From positions 1-46,539 of IMG/VR virus record IMGVR_UViG_3300018080_000038: 46,539 nucleotides of DNA. One strand, written 5' to 3'. The position numbers and the translations under genes were made by a program. Positions 1-7,461 of this stretch are shown one piece after another. The notes under the pieces were generated by a model, which saw only the letters and a list, made by a program, of their open reading frames with translations, did no database searches and was not told where the DNA came from. The first letter of the stretch is position 1, and every line of letters begins with the position of its first letter. The stretch is from a virus.

Positions 1-69
1 ATCGTCGAGGTCGATCCGATCGACAGCGGAGATCTGACTCAGGCGTATCGTATCTGGTTGGGAAGATAA
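1..69 (+). CDS. Head closure protein, 3' fragment (duplicate of the end of 46150-46485)
   Basis: The first base is codon position 1 of the last 22 codons of the gene that is complete at 46150-46485, ending in TAA at 67-69. It is a fragment only because the circular molecule was opened here. On the circle the gene is intact and the next gene begins two bases after its stop. Confidence 0.9.
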   Translation: MVEVDPIDSGDLTQAYRIWLGR

Positions 70-123
70 AAGTGGGCGTCAATATCAGAATGGTCAACTC
101 GAAATCCTTTGTGAAGGATCTGA
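1..123. repeat. 123-bp terminal direct repeat (left copy)
   Basis: Bases 1-123 are identical to 46417-46539. The repeat covers the 3' end of the head-closure gene and the start of the next gene, so it interrupts coding sequence rather than marking a natural boundary. Either this is a circular map with an assembly overlap, or the virion DNA is terminally redundant. The unique unit is 46,416 bp. Confidence 0.97.
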
Positions 124-497
124 CGAAGTTCGCCAACAAGAACGCTCCGGAGAAATTCGATATGATTATGATCAAGGTCGTATCGGATCTCGTGACGTCG
201 GTCGTCTTCCTGACGCCGGTCGATACGGGACGGCTCCGGGGAGGCTGGCAGGTCGGAGTTGGATCCATGGATCTCTCGAGCGAGCTCCCTCCCGATCCGG
301 GAGGATCTCAGACGGTCAAGAGAGCTCAGGACGAGATCCGGGCTGCAGCTGCCGGAGGAAAGACGCTCATCGGAAAAATCGTGTATGTATACAACAACGT
401 TTTCTATGCCGAGTATATAGAATACGGGACGGACAGGATCGCACCGTTCGCCATGCTTCGAGAGTCGATCGCTCTCGTTCAGGGATCTTTCAGGTAG
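72..497 (+). CDS. HK97 gp10-like neck / head-tail connector protein
   Basis: The protein has 141 residues, a usual length for the HK97-gp10 family, which joins the connector to the tail terminator. Supporting signs are the segment TPVDTGRLRGGW (about residues 49-60), typical of this family, and a C-terminal stretch YAEYIEYGTDRIAPFAMLR that matches the family's YA.YvEyGT signature. The GTG start at 72 follows the upstream stop by two bases and has a weak GGAAG site; an ATG at 90 is an alternative. It lies between the head-closure gene and the tail terminator candidate, as expected. Function is inferred from family pattern and gene order. Confidence 0.82.
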   Translation: MGVNIRMVNSKSFVKDLTKFANKNAPEKFDMIMIKVVSDLVTSVVFLTPVDTGRLRGGWQVGVGSMDLSSELPPDPGGSQTVKRAQDEIRAAAAGGKTLIGKIVYVYNNVFYAEYIEYGTDRIAPFAMLRESIALVQGSFR

Positions 498-506
498 GAG
501 TGACAG

Positions 507-941
507 ATGGCATATCAGGCAATGATCACGGCTATAAAAGCGGACGTCAACACGAAACTCGGGACGGGCGGTTTTAACTATTCGATTCAGTACGAAAACG
601 ATCCGGCGTTTCAGAAGCCGGATAACGCAGTCTGGATCAGGGCGTCGATCAGGCCGGCAGGAGCGAACACTGTCTGCATAAGCGAAAAAAACACATATCG
701 CCAAGAAGGGATTCTCGATCTTCAGGTTAATGCTCCGTTTGGATTCGGAGAAACAGAAGTTAATCTCGCGGTCGAGAGATGTATTCAGGCGTATGATTAT
801 GTTAATATAAACGTCGGTGACGCGGAGGGAACCATCGTGAAATTCGACATGGCTCCGTATCCGACAGTTGTCGGAAGGGCTGCTGGAGAACATCAGGTCA
901 ACGTGACCTGTCCTTACAGGGCTGATTTCACTCAAACTTAA
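507..941 (+). CDS. Tail terminator / tail completion protein (DUF4128-like)
   Basis: The product has 144 residues with no membrane segments. It sits between the gp10-like neck gene and the tail tube gene, where siphophages encode the tail terminator that caps the tube and joins it to the head. The sequence begins with a helix (residues 1-15), followed by an alternating beta pattern with a strand QEGILDLQVNAPFG, as in DUF4128/tail terminator proteins. AGGAG lies eight bases before the ATG at 507. Assignment rests mainly on position and fold-like pattern, with moderate confidence. Confidence 0.7.
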   Translation: MAYQAMITAIKADVNTKLGTGGFNYSIQYENDPAFQKPDNAVWIRASIRPAGANTVCISEKNTYRQEGILDLQVNAPFGFGETEVNLAVERCIQAYDYVNINVGDAEGTIVKFDMAPYPTVVGRAAGEHQVNVTCPYRADFTQT

Positions 942-967
942 TTCGATTTTTTTATAGGAGACAATCG

Positions 968-2158
968 ATGAGTGATGCTAATAGAACAGTACTGAGGTAC
1001 TACGAGGAAACCACGTGGGGAGTGATCACCGGGAACCCGAAGATGACCAACCTGCGTGAAACAGGCGAGAGCCTGAAAGGAACGAAAGCAACGGAGGTCT
1101 CGGAAGAGATCCGTTCCGATCGCCAGATCCCTGGCATTATCCGTACAGGCATTGGAGCTGAGGGTGATCTCAACTTCGAATATTCGTATGCCAGTTATCA
1201 CGACTTCCTGCGGGCTCTTCTTATGGCTGCAGCGTGGAGCTCGGCAGTAACAGTGGCGACGGCTGCTCAGGTGGACGTTACCGCTGCAACCGGGACATTT
1301 ACTCACGCCACGGCGTGGGATACGGCTCCGACTGTTAATCAGTGGGTGAGAGTCTCGGGATTCACCGGCGCGTATATCGCGAACAACGGATATTACAAAG
1401 TTGCGACTTCTGCAGCCGGGACGTTCACTGTCTACAATAAAGACAATCTCGTGGACGCTGCCGGTCAGACCGGGATCACGATCAAGCAGGGCGCGCAGAT
1501 CGTCAACGGCGTGACACCCGTTTCCTTCTCGATCGAGAGGGAACATGAGGATCTGACGAATATCTTCGAACTCTATCGCGGTATGATGCCCGAGAGCATG
1601 TCTCTCGACATACCGGTTGACGGGAGGATCACGGGCTCCTTCTCCTTTATGGGGAAAGACGAGCAGGCTCTTGCAGCTACTTCCGGAGACGGATCTCCGA
1701 CTGCTGCGAACGAGAACGACATCGTCAGCTCTGCGAATGACATCCAGTTTATAAACGTCGATCACGGAAGCGTCTGCCTGATGAGCGGATCGATCGAAGT
1801 GACCAACAACCTCCGTCCGATCCGGTGCGCGGGAGAGCTCGCCAACCACGCGATCGGCACGGGACGTTTCGGGGTGACGGGAGATCTCGAGCTCCTTTTT
1901 GAGGATCACACTCAGAAGGATAAGTATCTGGCTCACACTGAAGCCGGGGTCGCGATCGCGATCGAGGATGCTATGACATCCGGAGCTCTCGGGCTCGGGA
2001 ACGGCACCCTCTTCGAGATCCCATCTTTTCAGATGAGCGACGACGAGACGGTTGCCGGCGGAGTCGACACGGAGCTTTCAGAGAGCATCTCGTTCGAGGC
2101 TCACATGAACGCGACTGAAGACATAACCATGAGAATCGTTATCTGGCCCGCAGAGTAA
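968..2158 (+). CDS. Major tail tube protein
   Basis: This 396-residue protein begins with a pattern typical of the phage tail tube family (Phage_tube_2): a hydrophobic start, EETTWGV near residue 14, then EIRSDRQIPGIIRTG near residue 49. Rings of this protein form the tail tube through which DNA passes. It is longer than minimal tube proteins (about 150-250 residues). An Ig-like or insertion segment rich in Ala, Thr and Gly around residues 90-165 probably decorates the tail surface. It stands directly upstream of the tail chaperone genes and the tape measure gene, the standard order. The start has a GGAG site nine bases upstream. Confidence 0.85.
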   Translation: MSDANRTVLRYYEETTWGVITGNPKMTNLRETGESLKGTKATEVSEEIRSDRQIPGIIRTGIGAEGDLNFEYSYASYHDFLRALLMAAAWSSAVTVATAAQVDVTAATGTFTHATAWDTAPTVNQWVRVSGFTGAYIANNGYYKVATSAAGTFTVYNKDNLVDAAGQTGITIKQGAQIVNGVTPVSFSIEREHEDLTNIFELYRGMMPESMSLDIPVDGRITGSFSFMGKDEQALAATSGDGSPTAANENDIVSSANDIQFINVDHGSVCLMSGSIEVTNNLRPIRCAGELANHAIGTGRFGVTGDLELLFEDHTQKDKYLAHTEAGVAIAIEDAMTSGALGLGNGTLFEIPSFQMSDDETVAGGVDTELSESISFEAHMNATEDITMRIVIWPAE

Positions 2159-2189
2159 ACGGGCGTACTTTTTTATGAAGGAAAAAGAA

Positions 2190-2609
2190 ATGGCCGACAA
2201 AGAGAAAAAAGGTTTCAGACTGTCGAATTTCAAGACAGACATGAAGGCGGAACAAGAAGGCGTGTGGGTGCCTTACGAGAACGGGTTCCGGATCTTGATC
2301 GCAAGATTCGGGAACAGGAAGTGCGAAGAGTATCTGCTGAAGAAGGGAAAGAGGTTCCTCCGGAGCGTGAAGAGCTCCGTGTCCTCTCTCAAGGATTCAG
2401 ACAGAGACTTTATGCGCGAAGTAGTCGCTGAGACGATCCTCCTCGGATGGGAGGGGCTTCTCGACGACAACGATGTTGCGATCCCGTACTCGAAGGAAGA
2501 AGCTCGAAAGGCTCTCGAGATAGAGGACTTCTTCAAGGAAGTCATCGAGCTCTCCCAGCAGCGTGAACTCTACGCTTTAGAAGACAAAAAAGCGGCAGAG
2601 GGAAACTGA
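2190..2609 (+). CDS. Tail assembly chaperone G (shorter product)
   Basis: A 139-residue charged, helical protein between the tail tube and tape measure genes, the position of lambda gpG. It is expected to coat the tape measure during tail assembly. ATG at 2190 is preferred over ATG 2175 because AAGGA lies seven bases before it. The last three sense codons overlap a canonical slippery heptamer, GGGAAAC at 2600-2606, immediately before the TGA stop at 2607. A fraction of ribosomes should slip -1 here and continue into the T frame. The fold is not recognisable from sequence alone; the call rests on position plus the frameshift arrangement. Confidence 0.85.
   Translation: MADKEKKGFRLSNFKTDMKAEQEGVWVPYENGFRILIARFGNRKCEEYLLKKGKRFLRSVKSSVSSLKDSDRDFMREVVAETILLGWEGLLDDNDVAIPYSKEEARKALEIEDFFKEVIELSQQRELYALEDKKAAEGN
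2600..2606 (+). promoter_or_regulatory. Programmed -1 frameshift site GGGAAAC
   Basis: In the G frame the codons are GAG GGA AAC TGA, giving the X_XXY_YYZ heptamer G_GGA_AAC directly before the stop. It differs by one base from the lambda G-T slip site GGGAAAG. A second, less well phased A6 run lies at 2586-2591. The downstream frame is clearly coding, which supports use of this site. Confidence 0.85.
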
Positions 2610-2965
2610 AAGCGCGCCTTGAGTGGGAGTACGAATGGGGACCAAGAGCGAAAAAACTCGAGGCGCAGGAAGCGTTAGGAAAGAACGTCAAGGCGCTGAA
2701 TGCAAAACCGGATCTCAGGCTGGATCTTTTTCCGGCCTGGGATGCCTTTATATCCCTGCACAACCGACGCCAGAACGGGTTCGACATGAATCCGCTCGCG
2801 GTCTCGGACATAGAAGCGTGGATGGACATAAAAGGATATCACGATCCGGAAGCTCGCGAGACTCTTTTCCACTACATCACCTTCTTGGACGACACTTGGA
2901 TGAAAAGGTATTTCAACGATCCGAAGCGAAAAAAGAAGAAGAAAACGGATCAGAAAAAGAGGTGA
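2606..2965 (+). CDS. Tail assembly chaperone T domain, made as G-T fusion by -1 frameshift
   Basis: Reading frame -1 to G is open from well upstream of 2606 to TGA at 2963-2965 and encodes about 119 residues. Its middle reads DLRLDLFPAWDAFISLHNRR, then a DIEAWMDIKGYHD segment, a pattern usual for GT-type chaperones. It ends in a Lys/Arg-rich tail. There is no good start codon or ribosome site of its own, so it should be made only as a fusion after slippage at 2600-2606. A different ATG frame over the same bases (2623-2976) has unlikely composition and is a shadow. The tape measure gene starts three bases after this stop. Confidence 0.85.
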   Translation: MKARLEWEYEWGPRAKKLEAQEALGKNVKALNAKPDLRLDLFPAWDAFISLHNRRQNGFDMNPLAVSDIEAWMDIKGYHDPEARETLFHYITFLDDTWMKRYFNDPKRKKKKKTDQKKR

Positions 2966-2968
2966 TCT

Positions 2969-5548
2969 ATGGCTAACACGGCAGTTCTCGCAGTAGCCAT
3001 CAGCGCGAGAGGCGCGGTTCAGGGAGCACGTCAGTATAACACCGCAATCAAGCAGATGATCGCGGGAACTCACGGTGCATCCGGCGCGATGGCCGGCATG
3101 CGAGGAGTCGCGCTCAGACTCTTCGCAGCGGTCGGAGGATATATGGTGTTCAGGAAAATGACGAGCACCATAATGGACTTCGAGGACACGATGGCCAGAC
3201 TTCAGGGAGTAACGAGCGCGACAACTGACGAGATGGAGAGGTTTAACTCCGTCGCGAGAGAACTCGGAGCGACTACTCGATTCACGGCCACTCAGGCGGG
3301 TGAAGGACTCCTGAACTTGTCTCGAGCCGGTTTTACAGTGAACGAAAGTGTCGCAGCGATCGAAGCAACTCTCAATCTCGCATCAGGCGCGATGCTCGAG
3401 CTCGGAGAAGCGAGTTCATTTGTCGCCAATTCAATAAGGCAATTCCGCCTTGGGGCGGATGAGGCCGGTCGTGTGACTGACGTTTTAACCAATACCGCCA
3501 ATAAGTCTAACACGACCGTCAGGGAACTGGCAGACGGTATGAACTACGCCGGTGTTATTGCTGCCCAGGTCGGGATGTCGATCGAAGAGACGGCTGCGGC
3601 CATGGGTGTTATGGCAGACGCCGGTCTGCGAGGATCTAAATCCGGTATGGGGCTGAGACAGGTTCTTGCGGATCTTCTCGCTCCGTCAACGAACGCCGTG
3701 AAGGTCTTGAAGGAACTCGGCCTGACGTACGATCAGATAGATCCGCAGAAGGTCGGACTGGTTCCCGCTCTTCAGGCTCTGAAGGATGCAGGGATGGATA
3801 CGGGTCAGGCGTTCCGGATCTTCGGAGCTCGCGCTGCAACCGCAGCTCTGGCGATGTCTCAGAATATCGAGAAGATCAATCAGCTGACCGACGCGAACCG
3901 GGAAGCGGAGGGAGTCGCGAAGAGAAACGCGGATCTAATTAACAACACTCTCCGGGGCGCGTACCTCCAACTGATCTCGACGCTTCAGGAAGTTACGCTG
4001 ATGATCGGAGAGCGCGGATTCACGAACGCTCTGAAAACGGCGGTCCAGAACATAACTCAGTTCATCCGGGTTCTTGCCGGGATAAAGACGGAAAGTGCGG
4101 AAGTATCCGACGGAGTCCTCCGGGCGGTTATAATGGTCAGAAAGCTCTGGGACTGGCTCGTGAAGTTAAAGACGGTATTCATCGCGATCGTCGCGATCCA
4201 TCTTTCTGCGAAACTCGTTCTTATGGCGAATGCAATGTTTATGTTCGGTAAAGCAACGATATTCGCTGCAGGCGGACTCTTAAAGATGGCAGCCGGGATT
4301 GCCGGCGTTCTTCTTCCCGCTCTCGGTATTCTCGCAACGGCGATCCTCGCGATCGAATTCGGCCGGTGGCTCGAGAGTCTCGAACCGGTTCAGGTGGCTA
4401 TGCAGAACTTCATCTGGTGGATAGCTGAACGATTCCAGTGGTTGAAAAAAATCCTCAACGAAGTGTGGGTTGCGATGAAGGATCTCGCGGTCAGATTTTT
4501 TATAAATCCGCTTATCAATGTTTTCTCCGGAGTATTTACTGAGATTATGGATCTTCTTCGGAAAATGGCTGTTCGAGCAAAGAAGCTGACGAGAGCTCTT
4601 GGGATGGATGAGGCATCAGATAAACTCGCGAAGTTTATCGGTTTTGCAATAGAGAATAGGACGGCTCTAAAGGAAATCGATCTCCCGGATCTCGGCGAGG
4701 AGATGGCAAAGATCGCATCAGATTATGAAACAGAACTCGAGAATATAAAATCTGCTCATAAGCGTGCTCTTGATTCGATCGCGAAACATCAAGCCGGCAA
4801 AACAGAGGATCAGACCTTTTTTGATTTCGCCAGCGCGGACATCCAGAAGATTGTCGACAAGCTCGGACTCTTTAAAGAGGAGACATCCGGAGCGAACGAC
4901 GAGCTCGCGAAATTCCGTGCTGAACTCGACGCGTTCGGAAAAATCGGCGTCAGCTCGACAGAGGATCTGAAGAACGAAATGATCGGGACGAAAGCAGCTA
5001 TTGCTGCAGCAGGCGATACGGCGAGAGCTGCAATGGAGAAGATCGGAACCGATGCGGATGCGACGAAAAAGAAGGTGTCCGATTTTACTGTATCGTGGGA
5101 TGATATGAAGGGAACAATCGGCTCCGGGATAACGGATCTGATTCTCCAGACGAAAAGCTGGAACCAGTCGATCCGGGACGTCACGGACTCGCTCGTTCAG
5201 ATGGCTGTACAGGCTGCAGTTATGAGAGCGATCAGCGGAGGGATCGCCGGCGGAGGAGCCGGAGGAGCAGCGGTTGCTGCAAGCGGTCTTGTCGCTATGG
5301 CTGCAGGAGGAGTCGTTCACGGTCCAACGGCTGCTTTAATCGGAGAACGTGGGCCGGAGGTCGTGATGCCTCTCTCGAGAGACGAACGCGGGAGAATAGG
5401 CGTCGCCGGCGGAGGAGCGGAACAGGTAACAAATAATTTTAATTTAATCAGTCCGGATTCTCGAGGGATAAAAGATATGCTCCTCCGAGATCCGAAACTG
5501 ATCAGGCAGATGAACGAGACGTACAAGCAAGGGTACGCGATAGATTAA
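2969..5548 (+). CDS. Tail tape measure protein
   Basis: An 859-residue protein that sets tail length and fills the tube before DNA ejection. The N-terminal third shows the TP901-type tape measure core: a FEDTMARLQGVTSATTDEM segment near residue 72, then RELGATTRFTATQA and repeated small helices up to about residue 310. Residues about 390-470 contain long hydrophobic helices that could insert in the host membrane. The C-terminal region has the conserved GGVVHGPTAALIGERGPEVV stretch (about 785-805), seen in many tape measure proteins. It directly follows the G/GT chaperone genes. The length would fit a tail of roughly 120-130 nm if about 1.5 Angstrom per residue applies, which is inference. Confidence 0.95.
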   Translation: MANTAVLAVAISARGAVQGARQYNTAIKQMIAGTHGASGAMAGMRGVALRLFAAVGGYMVFRKMTSTIMDFEDTMARLQGVTSATTDEMERFNSVARELGATTRFTATQAGEGLLNLSRAGFTVNESVAAIEATLNLASGAMLELGEASSFVANSIRQFRLGADEAGRVTDVLTNTANKSNTTVRELADGMNYAGVIAAQVGMSIEETAAAMGVMADAGLRGSKSGMGLRQVLADLLAPSTNAVKVLKELGLTYDQIDPQKVGLVPALQALKDAGMDTGQAFRIFGARAATAALAMSQNIEKINQLTDANREAEGVAKRNADLINNTLRGAYLQLISTLQEVTLMIGERGFTNALKTAVQNITQFIRVLAGIKTESAEVSDGVLRAVIMVRKLWDWLVKLKTVFIAIVAIHLSAKLVLMANAMFMFGKATIFAAGGLLKMAAGIAGVLLPALGILATAILAIEFGRWLESLEPVQVAMQNFIWWIAERFQWLKKILNEVWVAMKDLAVRFFINPLINVFSGVFTEIMDLLRKMAVRAKKLTRALGMDEASDKLAKFIGFAIENRTALKEIDLPDLGEEMAKIASDYETELENIKSAHKRALDSIAKHQAGKTEDQTFFDFASADIQKIVDKLGLFKEETSGANDELAKFRAELDAFGKIGVSSTEDLKNEMIGTKAAIAAAGDTARAAMEKIGTDADATKKKVSDFTVSWDDMKGTIGSGITDLILQTKSWNQSIRDVTDSLVQMAVQAAVMRAISGGIAGGGAGGAAVAASGLVAMAAGGVVHGPTAALIGERGPEVVMPLSRDERGRIGVAGGGAEQVTNNFNLISPDSRGIKDMLLRDPKLIRQMNETYKQGYAID

Positions 5549-5557
5549 GGAAGAGAT

Positions 5558-6193
5558 ATGGCGAAGAAGACATTCATACTGAACGACGAAGTCAGATGCT
5601 TCTCGTACGGATACGGATCGAAATATGCTCCGCTCGTCACGATTCAGCAGAATCCGAATCAGACGGTCACGCAGGAGCTCGTTCACGATCCATACGACTG
5701 GGCAACTTTTTCTCTTCCGATGAACCAGCTTCAGGAGGCCGATAAACTCGAGCTGGCGAACGTCATACTGAACGTCGGAGGAAATCAGGACAGCTTCCTT
5801 TTCCGGGACGAGTTCGGACTCGTCGGAAACAAGATCAACAGGAACACGATCGGGAACAAGCCGACTTCGGCTCCCGTAACGCTTCAAGCGATCCGGACAT
5901 ATACGATCGGAGTTGACAGCCGGACGTATGAGGTCTGGAATATAGAGCTTACTCTCGGATTCAGTCTCTGGGTTGGAGGAACGCTCAAAACTATTGTGGC
6001 GGATTACGTTGTTAATGACGAGGACGACGGGACGATCGACGTGAACTGCGCCGACACCGGTGACGTGGAGATCGAGGGATATTTTCTCCGCAGATGTCGC
6101 TTCACCGGAACAGCTGAGGCGATTCTTTCCGCATACGATCTCGTCAATATGACTTTAGGGATTAAAGAGGAGAGCCCTTTCAATGGTACTTGA
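5558..6193 (+). CDS. Distal tail protein (DUF2460-like)
   Basis: This 211-residue protein follows the tape measure gene and precedes the BR0599-type and NlpC/P60 genes, an order seen in many lambda-like and rhizobial-type tails where a DUF2460 protein occupies this site. It contains the phrase SFLFRDEFG (about residues 78-86), which corresponds to the family's F.F.D..D motif, and a predominantly beta pattern. It probably forms part of the distal tail ring that joins tube to tip. The ATG has GGAAGAG upstream. Its last ten bases overlap the next gene. Confidence 0.75.
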   Translation: MAKKTFILNDEVRCFSYGYGSKYAPLVTIQQNPNQTVTQELVHDPYDWATFSLPMNQLQEADKLELANVILNVGGNQDSFLFRDEFGLVGNKINRNTIGNKPTSAPVTLQAIRTYTIGVDSRTYEVWNIELTLGFSLWVGGTLKTIVADYVVNDEDDGTIDVNCADTGDVEIEGYFLRRCRFTGTAEAILSAYDLVNMTLGIKEESPFNGT

Positions 6194-6995
6194 TGCCGAT
6201 GTCCAAAACATAACTCTGATCGAGCTTTACGAGTTCGAATATGAGGACGGCACTTTCGAGAGGTTCACGAGCTTCTCGAAGCCGGTGACGTTCCAATCGA
6301 ACACGTATATCAATGCGCCGATCTCGAGGGATAGCAACGAGATGGAATCGTCTATGAAAGTCGGTACGATGAGGGTTTCTTTTCTTTTAAGCGACTACAC
6401 GAAAACGCTTATCGATTTGAACAAGATCCGGAACCGGCGCGCTCTCGATCGAGGAAAGTTTCGTCTTTATCAGGCGGAGCTCGGAGACGAGGACGCGAAC
6501 TACAGATTGAAATTCGCTGGCACGACCGGGAAAGTTGAAGTCAGCCGGCTTTCTCTCGAGATAGAATTCCGGGACATCTTCTTCCTTATGAAGAAAAACG
6601 TTCCGCCGTACATATACGGAGAACAGTGCAACGTGATATTTGGAGATCCGATCGAGTGCACGATCGACTGGGATACGATAAAGGTCACGGGAGCTGCTCA
6701 AGCCGGAAGCGACGACAGAACGCTGATCGATTCCGGAAGATCCGAAGCTGACGGATATTTTACTCGAGGCAAGATCCGGATAGACACGGGAACGCTCGCC
6801 GGCGAGGAGAGCACGATTCAGGAATACACGGTTGGGGAGTTTAAGCTGATGCCTCCGCTCTCCGGAGATCTCTCGATCGGGGATCAGTACACCGCGTGGC
6901 CTCATTGTCAAAAATCTTATGGAGGCTGCGAAGGCCTCGTCAACACTGATAATTTTTTAGGATTCAGGCATGTCCCAAGACCTGAGCAGATGTAA
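6183..6995 (+). CDS. Tail assembly protein, DUF2163/BR0599 family
   Basis: The protein has 270 residues. Its C terminus carries the family hallmark: Cys-rich C..SYGGCEGLVN followed by NFLGFRHVP, matching the C-terminal region of DUF2163/BR0599 tail proteins. The N-terminal half resembles a beta-rich baseplate hub domain, with FERFTSFSKPVTFQSNTYI near residue 20. This family sits between DUF2460 and NlpC/P60 genes in gene-transfer-agent-like and siphophage tails and is thought to form part of the hub. The start lies inside the previous gene with GAGGAG nine bases upstream. Confidence 0.8.
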   Translation: MVLDADVQNITLIELYEFEYEDGTFERFTSFSKPVTFQSNTYINAPISRDSNEMESSMKVGTMRVSFLLSDYTKTLIDLNKIRNRRALDRGKFRLYQAELGDEDANYRLKFAGTTGKVEVSRLSLEIEFRDIFFLMKKNVPPYIYGEQCNVIFGDPIECTIDWDTIKVTGAAQAGSDDRTLIDSGRSEADGYFTRGKIRIDTGTLAGEESTIQEYTVGEFKLMPPLSGDLSIGDQYTAWPHCQKSYGGCEGLVNTDNFLGFRHVPRPEQM

Positions 6996-7461
6996 AAAGG
7001 AAAGCGAGATCCTCCGGGAGGAAATCGTCAAGCACGCGAAGTCGTTGCTTGACGCGCCGTATGTCTGGAACGGCGTCCAGCCGGAAAGAGGATCTCATTG
7101 CGCGACGTTCGGCCTGACTCCTTACAAGATGGCCGGACTGATTCCGAAGAGCGCGAAACTTCCGATCCATCACAGAGATTGGATGCTCGGGAAGGACGTC
7201 GATCCGAACGAGTTCCGGGACTATATACTTCAATTCGGAGTTGAGATCTCATTCGACGATCGGAAGCCGGCGGATCTCGTGACGTTTATGTTCAGAGGGA
7301 TCGAGAGCCACGTCGGAATAATAACAGATGTGGATCCAGACTGGTTTATTCATCAGCCAAGCGGATGTACGGTAAAATTTGACAGACTTCTCGAGATCGG
7401 ATCTCTGAAATCGATTTACAGGCATAAAAGAATAGTGGAGCTTGAAAATGGCGGGTGCTAA
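6970..7461 (+). CDS. NlpC/P60-type tail peptidase
   Basis: A 163-residue protein of the NlpC/P60 cysteine peptidase type, expected to act as a tail-tip cell-wall hydrolase or tail assembly protease (lambda gpK region). Visible catalytic candidates are Cys44 in GSHCATFGL (Asp of the usual DC pair replaced by His), His114 in ESHVGIITD, and His128 in IHQPS as the polar third residue. It overlaps the DUF2163 gene by 26 bases and is overlapped by the tip protein gene, so translation is likely coupled. As no separate endolysin was recognised, this is the only clear peptidoglycan-type hydrolase in the window. Confidence 0.85.
   Translation: MSQDLSRCKKESEILREEIVKHAKSLLDAPYVWNGVQPERGSHCATFGLTPYKMAGLIPKSAKLPIHHRDWMLGKDVDPNEFRDYILQFGVEISFDDRKPADLVTFMFRGIESHVGIITDVDPDWFIHQPSGCTVKFDRLLEIGSLKSIYRHKRIVELENGGC

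Noticed and set aside
2623-2976. 117-codon ATG frame between G and tape measure
   Set aside because: Composition is unlike neighbours (Arg/Gly/Ser-rich) and the -1 frame gives a convincing T chaperone, so this is a shadow.
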